Assembly (NCBI RefSeq): GCF_000010525.1
Contig: NC_009937.1
Span: 3,167,501 to 3,231,500, forward strand
Direction of reading: 5' to 3'
Origin: Azorhizobium caulinodans ORS 571
Lineage (GTDB): Bacteria > Pseudomonadota > Alphaproteobacteria > Rhizobiales > Xanthobacteraceae
Length of the DNA: 64,000 bases
In this document: positions 7,538-14,554 of the stretch, piece after piece
How the letters are laid out: each line of letters starts with the position of its first letter
Numbering within the stretch: the stretch's first letter is position 1
Notes under the pieces: generated by a model
Databases searched by the model: none
What the model was told of the DNA's origin: nothing
What the model saw: only the letters and a program-made list of their open reading frames with translations
Made by a program: the position numbers and the translations under genes

Positions 7538-8734
7538 TCAGTTCTGCGGACGCAGCTTCTTCACTTCATCGTCGCTCGGCAGATAGGCGGCGCCGTCGCG
7601 ATAGACGGTGTCCACCATCACGCCCTTGCCGTCCTTCACCGAGGTCTTGCCGACGAAGGCGCCGAGCGTGGACTGGTGGTCGATGGCGCGGAAGGTGATC
7701 GGGCCGAGCGGGGTCGCGACCGAGATGCCCTCGGCGGCGGCGATCATCTTGTCCGTGTCCGTGGACCCGGCCTTGTTGATGATGGCGGCGGCGGCCTTCA
7801 TGGTCGCATAGCCGACGATGGAGCCGAGGCGCGGATAGTCGTTGAACTTCGCCTGATAGGCCTTCAGGAAGGCATCGTGCTCAGGGGTCTTGAGCGAGTA
7901 CCAGGGGTAGCCGGTCACGATCCAGCCTTCCGGGGTCTCGTCCTTCAGCGGATCGAGATATTCCGGCTCGCCGGTGAGCAGGCTCACCACCGGGCGATCC
8001 TTGAACAGGCCACGGGTGTTGCCCTCGCGCACGAGCTTCACGAGATCGGGGCCGAAGGTCACGTTGAAGATGGCGTCGGGCTTGGCGGCGGCCACCGCCT
8101 GCACCACCGCGCCGGCGTCGATCTTGCCCTGCGGCGGCCACTGCTCGCTCACCCACTCGATATCCGGGCGCTTGGCGGAGAGGAGCTGCTTGAACACGGT
8201 GACGGCGGACTGGCCGTACTCATAGTTCGGCGCAATGGTCGCCCACTTCTTGGCGGGAAGCTTGGCCGCTTCCTCGGCCAGCATGGCGGCCTGCATGTAG
8301 TTCGAGGGCCGCAGGCGGAAGGTGTACTTGTTGCCCTGCGCCCAGGTCATGGCGTCGGTCAGCGGTTCGGCCGCCAGGAACAGCACCTTCTTCTGCTTGG
8401 CGTAATCCGCCACCGCGAGGCCGATGTTGGAGAAGAAGGTGCCGGTGAGCATGGCCACCCCTTCGCTCGACACCAGCTCGTTCGCGGCCGTTACCGCGTC
8501 GGCGGGCTTGCCGCCGTCGTCCTTGGAGACGACCACGAACTTCTTGCCCAGCACGCCGCCTGAAGCATTGATCTCTTCCACGGCCAGCTGCCAGCCCTTG
8601 CGATAGGGCTCGGTGAAGGCCGGCAGGCCGGAATAGGAATTGATCTCGCCAACCTTGACCTCACCCTGCTGCGCCCGCGCGACCCCCGTCGCCAGCAGCG
8701 TGGCCGCCAAGGCGGCTCCCAAAACCTTTTTCAT
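7538..8734 (-). CDS. Branched-chain-type ABC transporter substrate-binding protein
   Basis: 398 residues from the ATG at 8734, preceded by AGAGGGG. The N-terminus MKKVLGAALAATLLATGVARAQ is a clear Sec signal peptide with cleavage expected after ARA. The mature part is a periplasmic type I binding protein of the LivK/HAAT class: VGEINSYSGLPAFTEPYRKGWQLAVEEINASGGVLGKK, then KDDGGKPADAV and LTGTFFSNIGLAVADYAKQKKV. The sequence does not reveal the ligand. It lies 66 bp after the second DUF1185 gene and, with the fused permease and LivGF, forms a complete uptake system inside the probable hnr operon, so nicotinate, 6-hydroxynicotinate or a ring-opened acid are the best guesses. Confidence 0.9.
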   Translation of the reverse strand: MKKVLGAALAATLLATGVARAQQGEVKVGEINSYSGLPAFTEPYRKGWQLAVEEINASGGVLGKKFVVVSKDDGGKPADAVTAANELVSSEGVAMLTGTFFSNIGLAVADYAKQKKVLFLAAEPLTDAMTWAQGNKYTFRLRPSNYMQAAMLAEEAAKLPAKKWATIAPNYEYGQSAVTVFKQLLSAKRPDIEWVSEQWPPQGKIDAGAVVQAVAAAKPDAIFNVTFGPDLVKLVREGNTRGLFKDRPVVSLLTGEPEYLDPLKDETPEGWIVTGYPWYSLKTPEHDAFLKAYQAKFNDYPRLGSIVGYATMKAAAAIINKAGSTDTDKMIAAAEGISVATPLGPITFRAIDHQSTLGAFVGKTSVKDGKGVMVDTVYRDGAAYLPSDDEVKKLRPQN

Positions 8735-8800
8735 ACGGTCATCCCCTCTGGTTATTCGACGTACCGTCTGCAAATGGTGTGCGCCGAAGCCGGCGCGAGC

Positions 8801-9385
8801 TTAACGCAAGCCGTCCTCGCCTTTGATCTCTTCCACCTTCAATCCACCGACGCGCGGCAGCGGCCGGCCGGAATCCGTGACCGCCACCGCGACCACGATC
8901 TCATTGGCGCGCGGGGCATCATTGATGCTCACCTGCATCCCGTCGAAGTGGCTGCGCACGAACGCAGCGTCCTTATGTCCCAGCGGAATGTCCAGCTCGG
9001 CGCCGAGGCCACCCCGGCGCTTGGACGAAGGAATTAGCGCCGCGCCCTTGCCGAGTACCTTGCGCACCGGCGTGCCCATCTTGGGGTGCAGCAAAGCGGC
9101 GGCGTGCTCCAGCTCGCCATTCTCGCCCACCAGTGCCGCCTTGCCATAGCTCTGCGCCGCCGATCCCTCGATGCCGAGGGCCGCGACCGCGCGCTCGGTC
9201 AGGAGGCCGCCCAGTTCCTCGCCGATGGCGATGAGGTCGGACAGATCCTCCACATAGCGCCCGGCGAAGGGGTTCTCGATCACCGCCACAGCCGCCGCGC
9301 GGCGGGTGGCCGGGGAGACGGGCTTGCCCATCTCCGTATGGGTCTCTTCGACGAAGGTGACAATCTTGCGAATGTTGGCGCTCAT
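8801..9385 (-). CDS. DUF1185 (AA_synth) family protein, second copy
   Basis: 194 residues from the ATG at 9385, which overlaps the previous gene's stop as ATGA; the longer upstream frame is a shadow. It is a paralogue of the gene just before it: both have a VIENPFAGRYVED block near residue 40, a SYGKAALVGENGELEHAAALLHP-type segment, and end in KGEDGLR. PF06684 proteins have known structures (a variant of the chorismate mutase fold) but no proven reaction; the label amino-acid synthesis comes from genome context. The tandem pair may form a hetero-oligomer. Its place between UPF0280 and the transporter in a nicotinate operon suggests a role in the pathway, perhaps at an unassigned step after ring opening. 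Confidence 0.88.
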   Translation of the reverse strand: MSANIRKIVTFVEETHTEMGKPVSPATRRAAAVAVIENPFAGRYVEDLSDLIAIGEELGGLLTERAVAALGIEGSAAQSYGKAALVGENGELEHAAALLHPKMGTPVRKVLGKGAALIPSSKRRGGLGAELDIPLGHKDAAFVRSHFDGMQVSINDAPRANEIVVAVAVTDSGRPLPRVGGLKVEEIKGEDGLR

Positions 9386-9966
9386 CGCAGGCCGTCCTCG
9401 CCCTTGATCTTGTCGGCCGCGAGACCGCCGACGCGGGCATGGACGCGCGGACCGGTGGTCATCACCAGAGCGAGCACGATCTCGTCCGCCTTCGGGCCAT
9501 CCGGCACGCCGACTTCCATGGCGTCGAAATGGCTGCGCACATAGGAGGCGTTCACATGGGTCACCGGCACGTCGAGCCGGGTGCCGGGGCCGCCCACCTT
9601 CTTGGTGGAAGGCACGATGGCCTTGGCGTCGCCGAGGATCTCTCGCATGGCATAGCCGCCGGGCACATGCCACAGCGCGCCGTGCTCCAGCTCGCCCGCA
9701 GCGCCCACGATGGCGCCCTTGCCATAGCCGTCGATGGCGCTCTTGTCGCCGCCGAGCGCGGCCAGAAGATCGCCCGCCATGGCAACGCCGAGCGGCGTCA
9801 GATCGTCCATGAAACCGGCGATGTCTTCCACATAGCGGCCGGCGAAGGGGTTCTCGATCACGGTCAGGATGGCACCGCGCTTGCGCGGCTGGGCCGCGAC
9901 CGGGCCGCCCTCGTGGAGGATCTCCTCAAGGATGATGAGACGCTTACGGATCTTCACCTCAGGCAT
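9382..9966 (-). CDS. DUF1185 (AA_synth) family protein, first copy
   Basis: 194 residues, the same length as the next gene. Visible shared blocks are ILTVIENPFAGRYVEDIAGF (residues about 33-52), DGYGKGAIVGAAGELEHGAL, AKAIVPSTKKVGGPGTRLDV and RSHFDAMEVGVPDGPKADEIVLALVM. The start overlaps the end of the UPF0280 gene by 8 bp and its stop overlaps the next start as ATGA, so the three genes are translationally coupled. The function is unknown for the family. The two copies have diverged clearly, which suggests distinct roles or a heteromer rather than a recent duplication. Confidence 0.88.
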   Translation of the reverse strand: MPEVKIRKRLIILEEILHEGGPVAAQPRKRGAILTVIENPFAGRYVEDIAGFMDDLTPLGVAMAGDLLAALGGDKSAIDGYGKGAIVGAAGELEHGALWHVPGGYAMREILGDAKAIVPSTKKVGGPGTRLDVPVTHVNASYVRSHFDAMEVGVPDGPKADEIVLALVMTTGPRVHARVGGLAADKIKGEDGLR

Positions 9967-10912
9967 GTGCGCGCCCTTGTTCTGGTTGTGGCGTTACGGA
10001 AAGAGGAACGGCGGTCGGGGCCGCGGAACCGGAGAGATGGGCGAGCGCGGCGCCGGTGCCGACCGTATCGCCCTGCAAATGCAGCGCCGCCCCACAGATG
10101 AGGCCGCGCCGCACCAGATCCTGCGCACAGGCGAGGCCCGCGCCGAGCGCCTCACGCCGCTCGGCGGCGGAAAGGCTCGGCACGTCGCGGGTCACAAGGC
10201 GGGGGCCGAGGTCGCTGTCCGGCTGGAGTTCGCAGGCGGGCACGCGCAGCACACCGCGATGGCCGGGCAGGTCCACCGCATTGGCGACGATGCTTGCCGC
10301 CGCGTCCGCCAGCGCGGCGGTAGGGGCGAGAATGGTGACGGCATCGGCAATGCCGAGCGAGAAGCTGCGCCCGCGCCAGCCGCTGGTGGCAACGCCACGC
10401 ACCGGGCTCTCGGTGGTGAGGACCGCCGTGCCGGTGAGGCTCGGGCGATCCGGCCGATCCACGAGACCAACCGTAAAACGCGCGCCCTCCGGCAGATAGA
10501 GGGCGATGTCGCCGCCATTGTTTACATAGGCGCGGGTGAGGCCTGGCCGCACGAGGGCGGAGAGCACCTCTTCCGCCACCGCGCCCGCCACCGCCGCCAT
10601 GGGCGTGATGAAATGCGCGCCCGCAAACGGCGCCACCGCCTCCCACATGCGCCGGGCCACCGGCCCCGTCACCGGGCACAGATCAGGCGAAGCGGGTGCG
10701 CGCAGGGCGGTGAGTTCGCCGCACAACGCATCCAGCAGACCTGTGAAGCGCTCCACCGCCGCCGCATAGGCCGCGCGCACAGCCGGCTCCGACCCCTCGG
10801 CCTCGATCACGAGGTCGATGGGGCCGTCCTGCAGATGCAGGCGGTGACCATCGGCCAGCAGCGCCACCTGGGGCGCCCGCCGGATCGGGTTAGAGGAGGG
10901 AGCAGCGCGCAT
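9959..10912 (-). CDS. UPF0280 family protein (ApbE superfamily), possible flavin transferase for Hnr
   Basis: 317 residues. The central part matches UPF0280/COG2122, an uncharacterised branch of the ApbE (FMN transferase) superfamily: HFITPMAAVAGAVAEEVLSALV, then RAYVNNGGDIALYLPEG, then GVATSGWRGRSFSLGIADAVTILAP and AALADAAASIVANAVD. In ApbE itself the equivalent NGGD(I/L) segment and the GIATSG segment belong to the nucleotide and metal site. It starts 5 bp after the hnr stop. The Eubacterium barkeri Hnr is reported to carry a covalently bound flavin, so a dedicated flavin transferase beside hnr is a reasonable idea. No activity has been shown here, and the assignment to the reductase is inference. 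Confidence 0.8.
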   Translation of the reverse strand: MRAAPSSNPIRRAPQVALLADGHRLHLQDGPIDLVIEAEGSEPAVRAAYAAAVERFTGLLDALCGELTALRAPASPDLCPVTGPVARRMWEAVAPFAGAHFITPMAAVAGAVAEEVLSALVRPGLTRAYVNNGGDIALYLPEGARFTVGLVDRPDRPSLTGTAVLTTESPVRGVATSGWRGRSFSLGIADAVTILAPTAALADAAASIVANAVDLPGHRGVLRVPACELQPDSDLGPRLVTRDVPSLSAAERREALGAGLACAQDLVRRGLICGAALHLQGDTVGTGAALAHLSGSAAPTAVPLSVTPQPEQGRAHA

Positions 10913-10917
10913 CAGCG

Positions 10918-12408
10918 TCAGCCGTGCGAACGCTTGGCGGTGTGCGGCGCGAGCGGCCAGGGATTCTCAAGGAACGGCGCCACAGGGCGCACCCCCTCGC
11001 CGCGCGGAATGCCGTCCACCGGGCGCACATGGTCCATGTGGCCGCCCAGAGCCTCGTAATCCGACAGGCGCAGCGTGAATTCGATGGGCGCGACCAATGC
11101 CGGGGTCGGCACATAGCCGAAGGCGTTCTCCGGCAGGCGCGTCACATCCACCATGAAGGTGATGCCGCCGCCGGGATAGACATAGACCGGCGCGCCACCG
11201 CTGGTGACGTAGGTGAGCGCGTCCTTCACCGATTTGGTGAGGCGCACCGGGTTCTCCGTCACGCCCGAGCGCAGCGAGCCGCCGGCGCCAGCCATGAACA
11301 GCACCGTGCAGAGCGCCGGCTCGCAATTCTCCTTCACCCGCTCGGTGGAGGCGACGAGATCAGCCGGCATCTCCTTCGCAACGGGCGCCAGCGTCTCGTC
11401 CAGCTCGTAATAGGCCGAGTGCTCGCCAGTGGTGGAGATGAAGAACAGGCGCAGGCCGGGCTTCGCCACCTTGGCATCGAAGGGGCCGATGATGGACAGC
11501 GGATCGGAAATGTTGGTGCCACCCCAGCCGGTGCCGGGCTCGGCCACCTGGAAATAGCGGCCGGGCGTCGAGCGCCGGCCCTTCATCTTGATGCCGGTCT
11601 CGGGAATATCCAGCAGCTTGCCGGCCTGATGCTCGGAGAGGACGCCGGTGATGTGGTCGTCCACCACCACCACCTCGTCCGCCTTGCCAAGCCACTGCTT
11701 GGCGAACATGCCGATGGTGGCCGAGCCGCAGCCCACCCGCATCCGCTCTTCCGGAATGCCGTTGACGATGGGCGCCTTGCCCGCCTGCACGATGACGGTC
11801 GCGCCGTCATCAATGGTGAGTTCCACGGCCTTGCCGTTGCAAAGGTCCAGCAGCGCCTCGCAGGTGACGCGGCCTTCCTTCTTGCCGCCGCCGGTGAGGT
11901 GATGCACGCCGCCGAGCGACAGCATCTGCGAGCCGTATTCGCTGGTGGTCACATGGCCCACCGGCTCGCCAGCGGCACGCACGGTCGCCTGCTCCGGGCC
12001 GAGATAGCGGTCTGTGTCGATCTTCACCTTCACGCCGCAATAGCTGAAGATGCCCTCCGTCACGACCGTCACCATGTCCACGCCCTCGACCTGCGAGGAG
12101 ACGATGAAGGGCGCGGGCTTGTAGTCGGGATAGGTGGTGCCCGCGCCGATTGCGGTCACGAAGGTTTCGGGCGCGTTGATGAGCTTGCCGTCCCAGTCGC
12201 CGCTGCGATTGAAGGGCACCACATTGCCGCCCTGCTCCAGCGTGCGGTCGAGCAGCACGTGGGGATCGACCCGGACCAGTTCGCCCGCATGGTTGGCGTA
12301 GCGGTCGCAGGCGCCCGTCATGCCCGGCTTGATGTAGCACATCACGGGGCAGGCATCGCACCGGATCTTCTCATCGGCGGGACGGGCCGCTGCGGTCGCG
12401 TCGGACAT
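10918..12408 (-). CDS. hnr: 6-hydroxynicotinate reductase
   Basis: 496 residues from the ATG at 12408; a TTG nine bases upstream is an alternative. Recognised from the N-terminal iron-sulfur motif C17-x2-C20-x3-C24-x9-C34 (RCDACPVMCYIKPGMTGACD), the central SSQVEGVDMVTVVTEGIFSY block, and the GWGGTNISDPLSIIGPFD and YVYPGGGITFMVDV segments. The enzyme reduces 6-hydroxynicotinate to 1,4,5,6-tetrahydro-6-oxonicotinate with low-potential electrons; the E. barkeri homologue contains covalent flavin plus iron-sulfur clusters. Further cysteines lie at 124, 183, 190, 227, 362 and 367. A SGVT motif at 381-384 resembles ApbE flavinylation sites and could be the flavin attachment point. It leads the operon hnr-UPF0280-DUF1185-DUF1185-liv, with an operator 64 bp upstream. 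Confidence 0.85.
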   Translation of the reverse strand: MSDATAAARPADEKIRCDACPVMCYIKPGMTGACDRYANHAGELVRVDPHVLLDRTLEQGGNVVPFNRSGDWDGKLINAPETFVTAIGAGTTYPDYKPAPFIVSSQVEGVDMVTVVTEGIFSYCGVKVKIDTDRYLGPEQATVRAAGEPVGHVTTSEYGSQMLSLGGVHHLTGGGKKEGRVTCEALLDLCNGKAVELTIDDGATVIVQAGKAPIVNGIPEERMRVGCGSATIGMFAKQWLGKADEVVVVDDHITGVLSEHQAGKLLDIPETGIKMKGRRSTPGRYFQVAEPGTGWGGTNISDPLSIIGPFDAKVAKPGLRLFFISTTGEHSAYYELDETLAPVAKEMPADLVASTERVKENCEPALCTVLFMAGAGGSLRSGVTENPVRLTKSVKDALTYVTSGGAPVYVYPGGGITFMVDVTRLPENAFGYVPTPALVAPIEFTLRLSDYEALGGHMDHVRPVDGIPRGEGVRPVAPFLENPWPLAPHTAKRSHG

Positions 12409-12471
12409 GTCGCTCAAGGCTCCAGGGCACGGGAGAACCGATCGGCAGCAGCGGCGAACCGCGCGCTCCAG

Positions 12472-12491
12472 TTCATATGTGTACTAATGAA
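12472..12491. promoter_or_regulatory. Palindromic operator upstream of hnr (site A)
   Basis: TTCATATGTGTACTAATGAA, 14 of 20 positions self-complementary, with perfect TTCAT/ATGAA ends. Its reverse complement begins TTCATTAGTACA, identical over 12 bases to the site between caiB and nicA. It sits 64 bp before the hnr start, in the only AT-rich part of the spacer. Confidence 0.6.
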
Positions 12492-12521
12492 ATAGACGCC
12501 CTCATCCGTGTCAAGCACAAG

Positions 12522-12556
12522 GAAAAGGCACGCTGCCTGAAAGGGCAGCGTGCCTG
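12522..12556 (-). terminator. Strong rho-independent terminator after the CoA-transferase gene
   Basis: A perfect 12-bp stem (AGGCACGCTGCC / GGCAGCGTGCCT, 12526-12537 with 12544-12555) and 6-base loop, followed in the minus direction by TTTTCC. It lies about 47 bp past the CoA-transferase stop and ahead of the hnr operator, so hnr is expected to be transcribed from its own promoter. A T-rich tract on the other side could also stop plus-strand readthrough. Confidence 0.85.
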
Positions 12557-12602
12557 ACATTTTTCGCGCTATGAAGGGCTTGCGGCCCCTGGCGCGCGGG
12601 TT

Positions 12603-13769
12603 TCACCAGAGCTCGCCGGCCTTGAACGCCGCGGTGTGCGAACCGAGTTCGGGCGACGGCTGGCCCGAAACCATCGGCTCGCCGTCGATGGTGATCGGCG
12701 TGCGCACACCCGGGACGGTGCCACCGGCGGCATCGGGCGCCTCCATGTCGATGCGCAGACCCCGCGCGATCACCTGCGGATCGGCGAAGACCTCGTCCAG
12801 CGTATTGATCGGGCCGGCCGGCACGCCTTCCGCCTCCAGCTTCGCCAGCAGGTCCGCCTTCTGGAAGGTGGCCATGCGTTCGCTGAGAATCGCGCCCAGC
12901 GCCGCCCGATTACGGACCCGGTCCCGATTCGTGGCATAGTCGGGGTCGGTGCCGGTCTCCGGGATGCCGAGCACGGTGCAGAAACGCCGGAACTGCCCGT
13001 CATTGCCCACCGCGATGATCACATAGCCATCCGCCACCGGGAAGACCTGATAGGGCACGATGTTGGGATGGGCATTGCCGAGCCGGGCCGGCGCCTTGCC
13101 GCTGACCAGATAGTTCATGGCCTGGTTGGCGAGCACGCCCACCTGGCAATCCAGCAGCGCCATGTCCACCACCGCGCCCTGCCCCGTCGCATCCCGCCGC
13201 CGCAGCGCCGAAAGGATGCCCACGGTGGCGTACAGGCCGGTGTAGATGTCGGCGAAGGCGACGCCCACCTTCATGGGCTCGCCCGCCGGCTCGCCGGTGA
13301 GCGACATGATCCCGCCCATGCCCTGCACCAGATAGTCGTAGCCCGCCCGCTCCGCGTAGGGCCCGGTCTGGCCGAAGCCGGTGATGGAGCAATAGATGAG
13401 GCGCGGGTTCACCGCCTTCAGGCTCTCGGCGTCGAGCCCGTATTTCTTCAGGCCGCCGACCTTGAAGTTCTCCACCAGCACGTCCGCCTTGGCGGCGAGG
13501 CGGCGCACCTCCTCCTGCCCCTCGGGGGTGCGGAAGTCGATGACCACGGACTTCTTGCCGCGATTGGCCGCATGGAAATAGGCGGCGGAAAGATCGCCCC
13601 CATCGGCCGCGGGCACGAAGGGCGGGCCCCAGGTGCGGGTGTCGTCGCCGTCCGGGCTTTCCACCTTCACCACGTCCGCGCCGAGATCGGCGAGCACCTG
13701 CCCCACCCAGGGGCCGGCGAGGATGCGGGCGAGTTCGAGGACCTTCAGCCCCTCCAGAGGACCGCTCAT
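12603..13769 (-). CDS. CaiB/BaiF family (class III) CoA-transferase, possibly glutarate-CoA transferase
   Basis: 388 residues from the ATG at 13769, preceded by GGGAGG; the longer frame upstream is spurious. Class III CoA-transferase hallmarks are LEGLKVLELARILAGPWVGQ, LGADVVKVE, the VIDFRTPEGQ strand and D174 in GVAFADIYTGLYAT, the catalytic aspartate position of the family. These enzymes move CoA between carboxylic acids. In Azorhizobium caulinodans nicotinate is degraded to glutarate and glutaryl-CoA, so activation of glutarate, as in the SUGCT subfamily, is the most plausible role; formylglutarate-derived acids are alternatives. Divergent from nicAB across a shared control region, and separated from hnr by a strong terminator. 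Confidence 0.85.
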   Translation of the reverse strand: MSGPLEGLKVLELARILAGPWVGQVLADLGADVVKVESPDGDDTRTWGPPFVPAADGGDLSAAYFHAANRGKKSVVIDFRTPEGQEEVRRLAAKADVLVENFKVGGLKKYGLDAESLKAVNPRLIYCSITGFGQTGPYAERAGYDYLVQGMGGIMSLTGEPAGEPMKVGVAFADIYTGLYATVGILSALRRRDATGQGAVVDMALLDCQVGVLANQAMNYLVSGKAPARLGNAHPNIVPYQVFPVADGYVIIAVGNDGQFRRFCTVLGIPETGTDPDYATNRDRVRNRAALGAILSERMATFQKADLLAKLEAEGVPAGPINTLDEVFADPQVIARGLRIDMEAPDAAGGTVPGVRTPITIDGEPMVSGQPSPELGSHTAAFKAGELW

Positions 13770-14059
13770 GGGCGCCCTCCCAGGTGACTGGACGCGACGA
13801 CGGAGCACGGACAAAACGACATGGAACGCCTTCTTCCACAATGACCTCGCGCCAGAATGGAACCGGCGGCGGCAGGGTGTCGAGGGGGAATGCGAAGCGC
13901 AAGCGGCGCTTGACGTCATTCATTAGTACAGAAACAATCTAGGCAAACAATCGCGCAAGCCAGCCAGAGGGGCGGACATGATCGCGAACCCACAGCGCGC
14001 GGCGGGCCTTGCGGCCTGCGGCGCCCGTTGTCGTTTGTCCGGCCCGGAGCGGGCGCGAC
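13770..14059. promoter_or_regulatory. Divergent caiB/nicA control region with operator site B
   Basis: 290 bp. On the plus strand, TTGACG at 13910-13915 and AACAAT at 13933-13938 (17-bp spacer) form a plausible sigma-70 promoter for nicAB. The operator TTCATTAGTACAGAAACAAT (13919-13938) fills the spacer and the -10 box, so a bound protein would block RNA polymerase. Its first 12 bases equal the reverse complement of site A near hnr. The flanks are GC-rich and I see no gene there. Confidence 0.55.
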
Positions 14060-14554
14060 ATGGCGGATGAGGTTGCCTTCACCGTGAACGGCGTGCCGCA
14101 CGGCTTCGCGCTGCCGCGTGAGACCCCGCTCATTTATGTGCTGCGCAACGATCTCGGCCTCAACGGCCCCAAGTTCGGCTGCGGCCTTGGCGAATGCGGC
14201 GCCTGCACGGTGCTGGTGGACGGGGTGGCGGCGCGTTCCTGCGTCACCAAGCTCGCCAGCGTGGAGGGCCGCGCGGTGACGACGCTGGAGGGCCTTGGCA
14301 CGCTGGCCGCCCCGCATCCGGTACAGGCCGCCTTCATCGCCGAACAGGGCGCCCAGTGCGGCTATTGTCTCAACGGCATGATAATGACGACAGTCGCCTT
14401 TCTGAAGCGCAACCCCAGCCCCACCGAGGCCGAGGCCCGCGAAGCGCTACGCTACAATCTCTGCCGCTGCGGGACGCACGTGGAAATCCTGCGCTCCGTG
14501 CTGCGCGCCGCAAGCGACATGGCCGCCGCGCCAGAGACGAGCGTGGCGCCATGA
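14060..14554 (+). CDS. nicA: Nicotinate dehydrogenase, 2Fe-2S small subunit
   Basis: 164 residues from the ATG at 14060, with a GGAG about 10 bp upstream. It has the two 2Fe-2S domains of xanthine-oxidase-family small subunits: a plant-ferredoxin part with GCGLGECGACTVLVDG and a later RSC, then a helical part with GAQCGYCLNGMIM and LRYNLCRCGTHVEIL. It carries electrons from the molybdenum site to the cytochrome tail of NicB. Its stop overlaps the nicB start as ATGA, so the subunits are made together. Isoquinoline 1-oxidoreductase and aldehyde dehydrogenase subunits look similar; the hnr and enamidase neighbours make nicotinate the best substrate. Confidence 0.9.
   Translation: MADEVAFTVNGVPHGFALPRETPLIYVLRNDLGLNGPKFGCGLGECGACTVLVDGVAARSCVTKLASVEGRAVTTLEGLGTLAAPHPVQAAFIAEQGAQCGYCLNGMIMTTVAFLKRNPSPTEAEAREALRYNLCRCGTHVEILRSVLRAASDMAAAPETSVAP

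Noticed and set aside
5554-7698. 714-codon plus-strand open frame
   Set aside because: Shadow of the fused LivHM gene; the translation is low-complexity Glu/His/Arg sequence without any domain.
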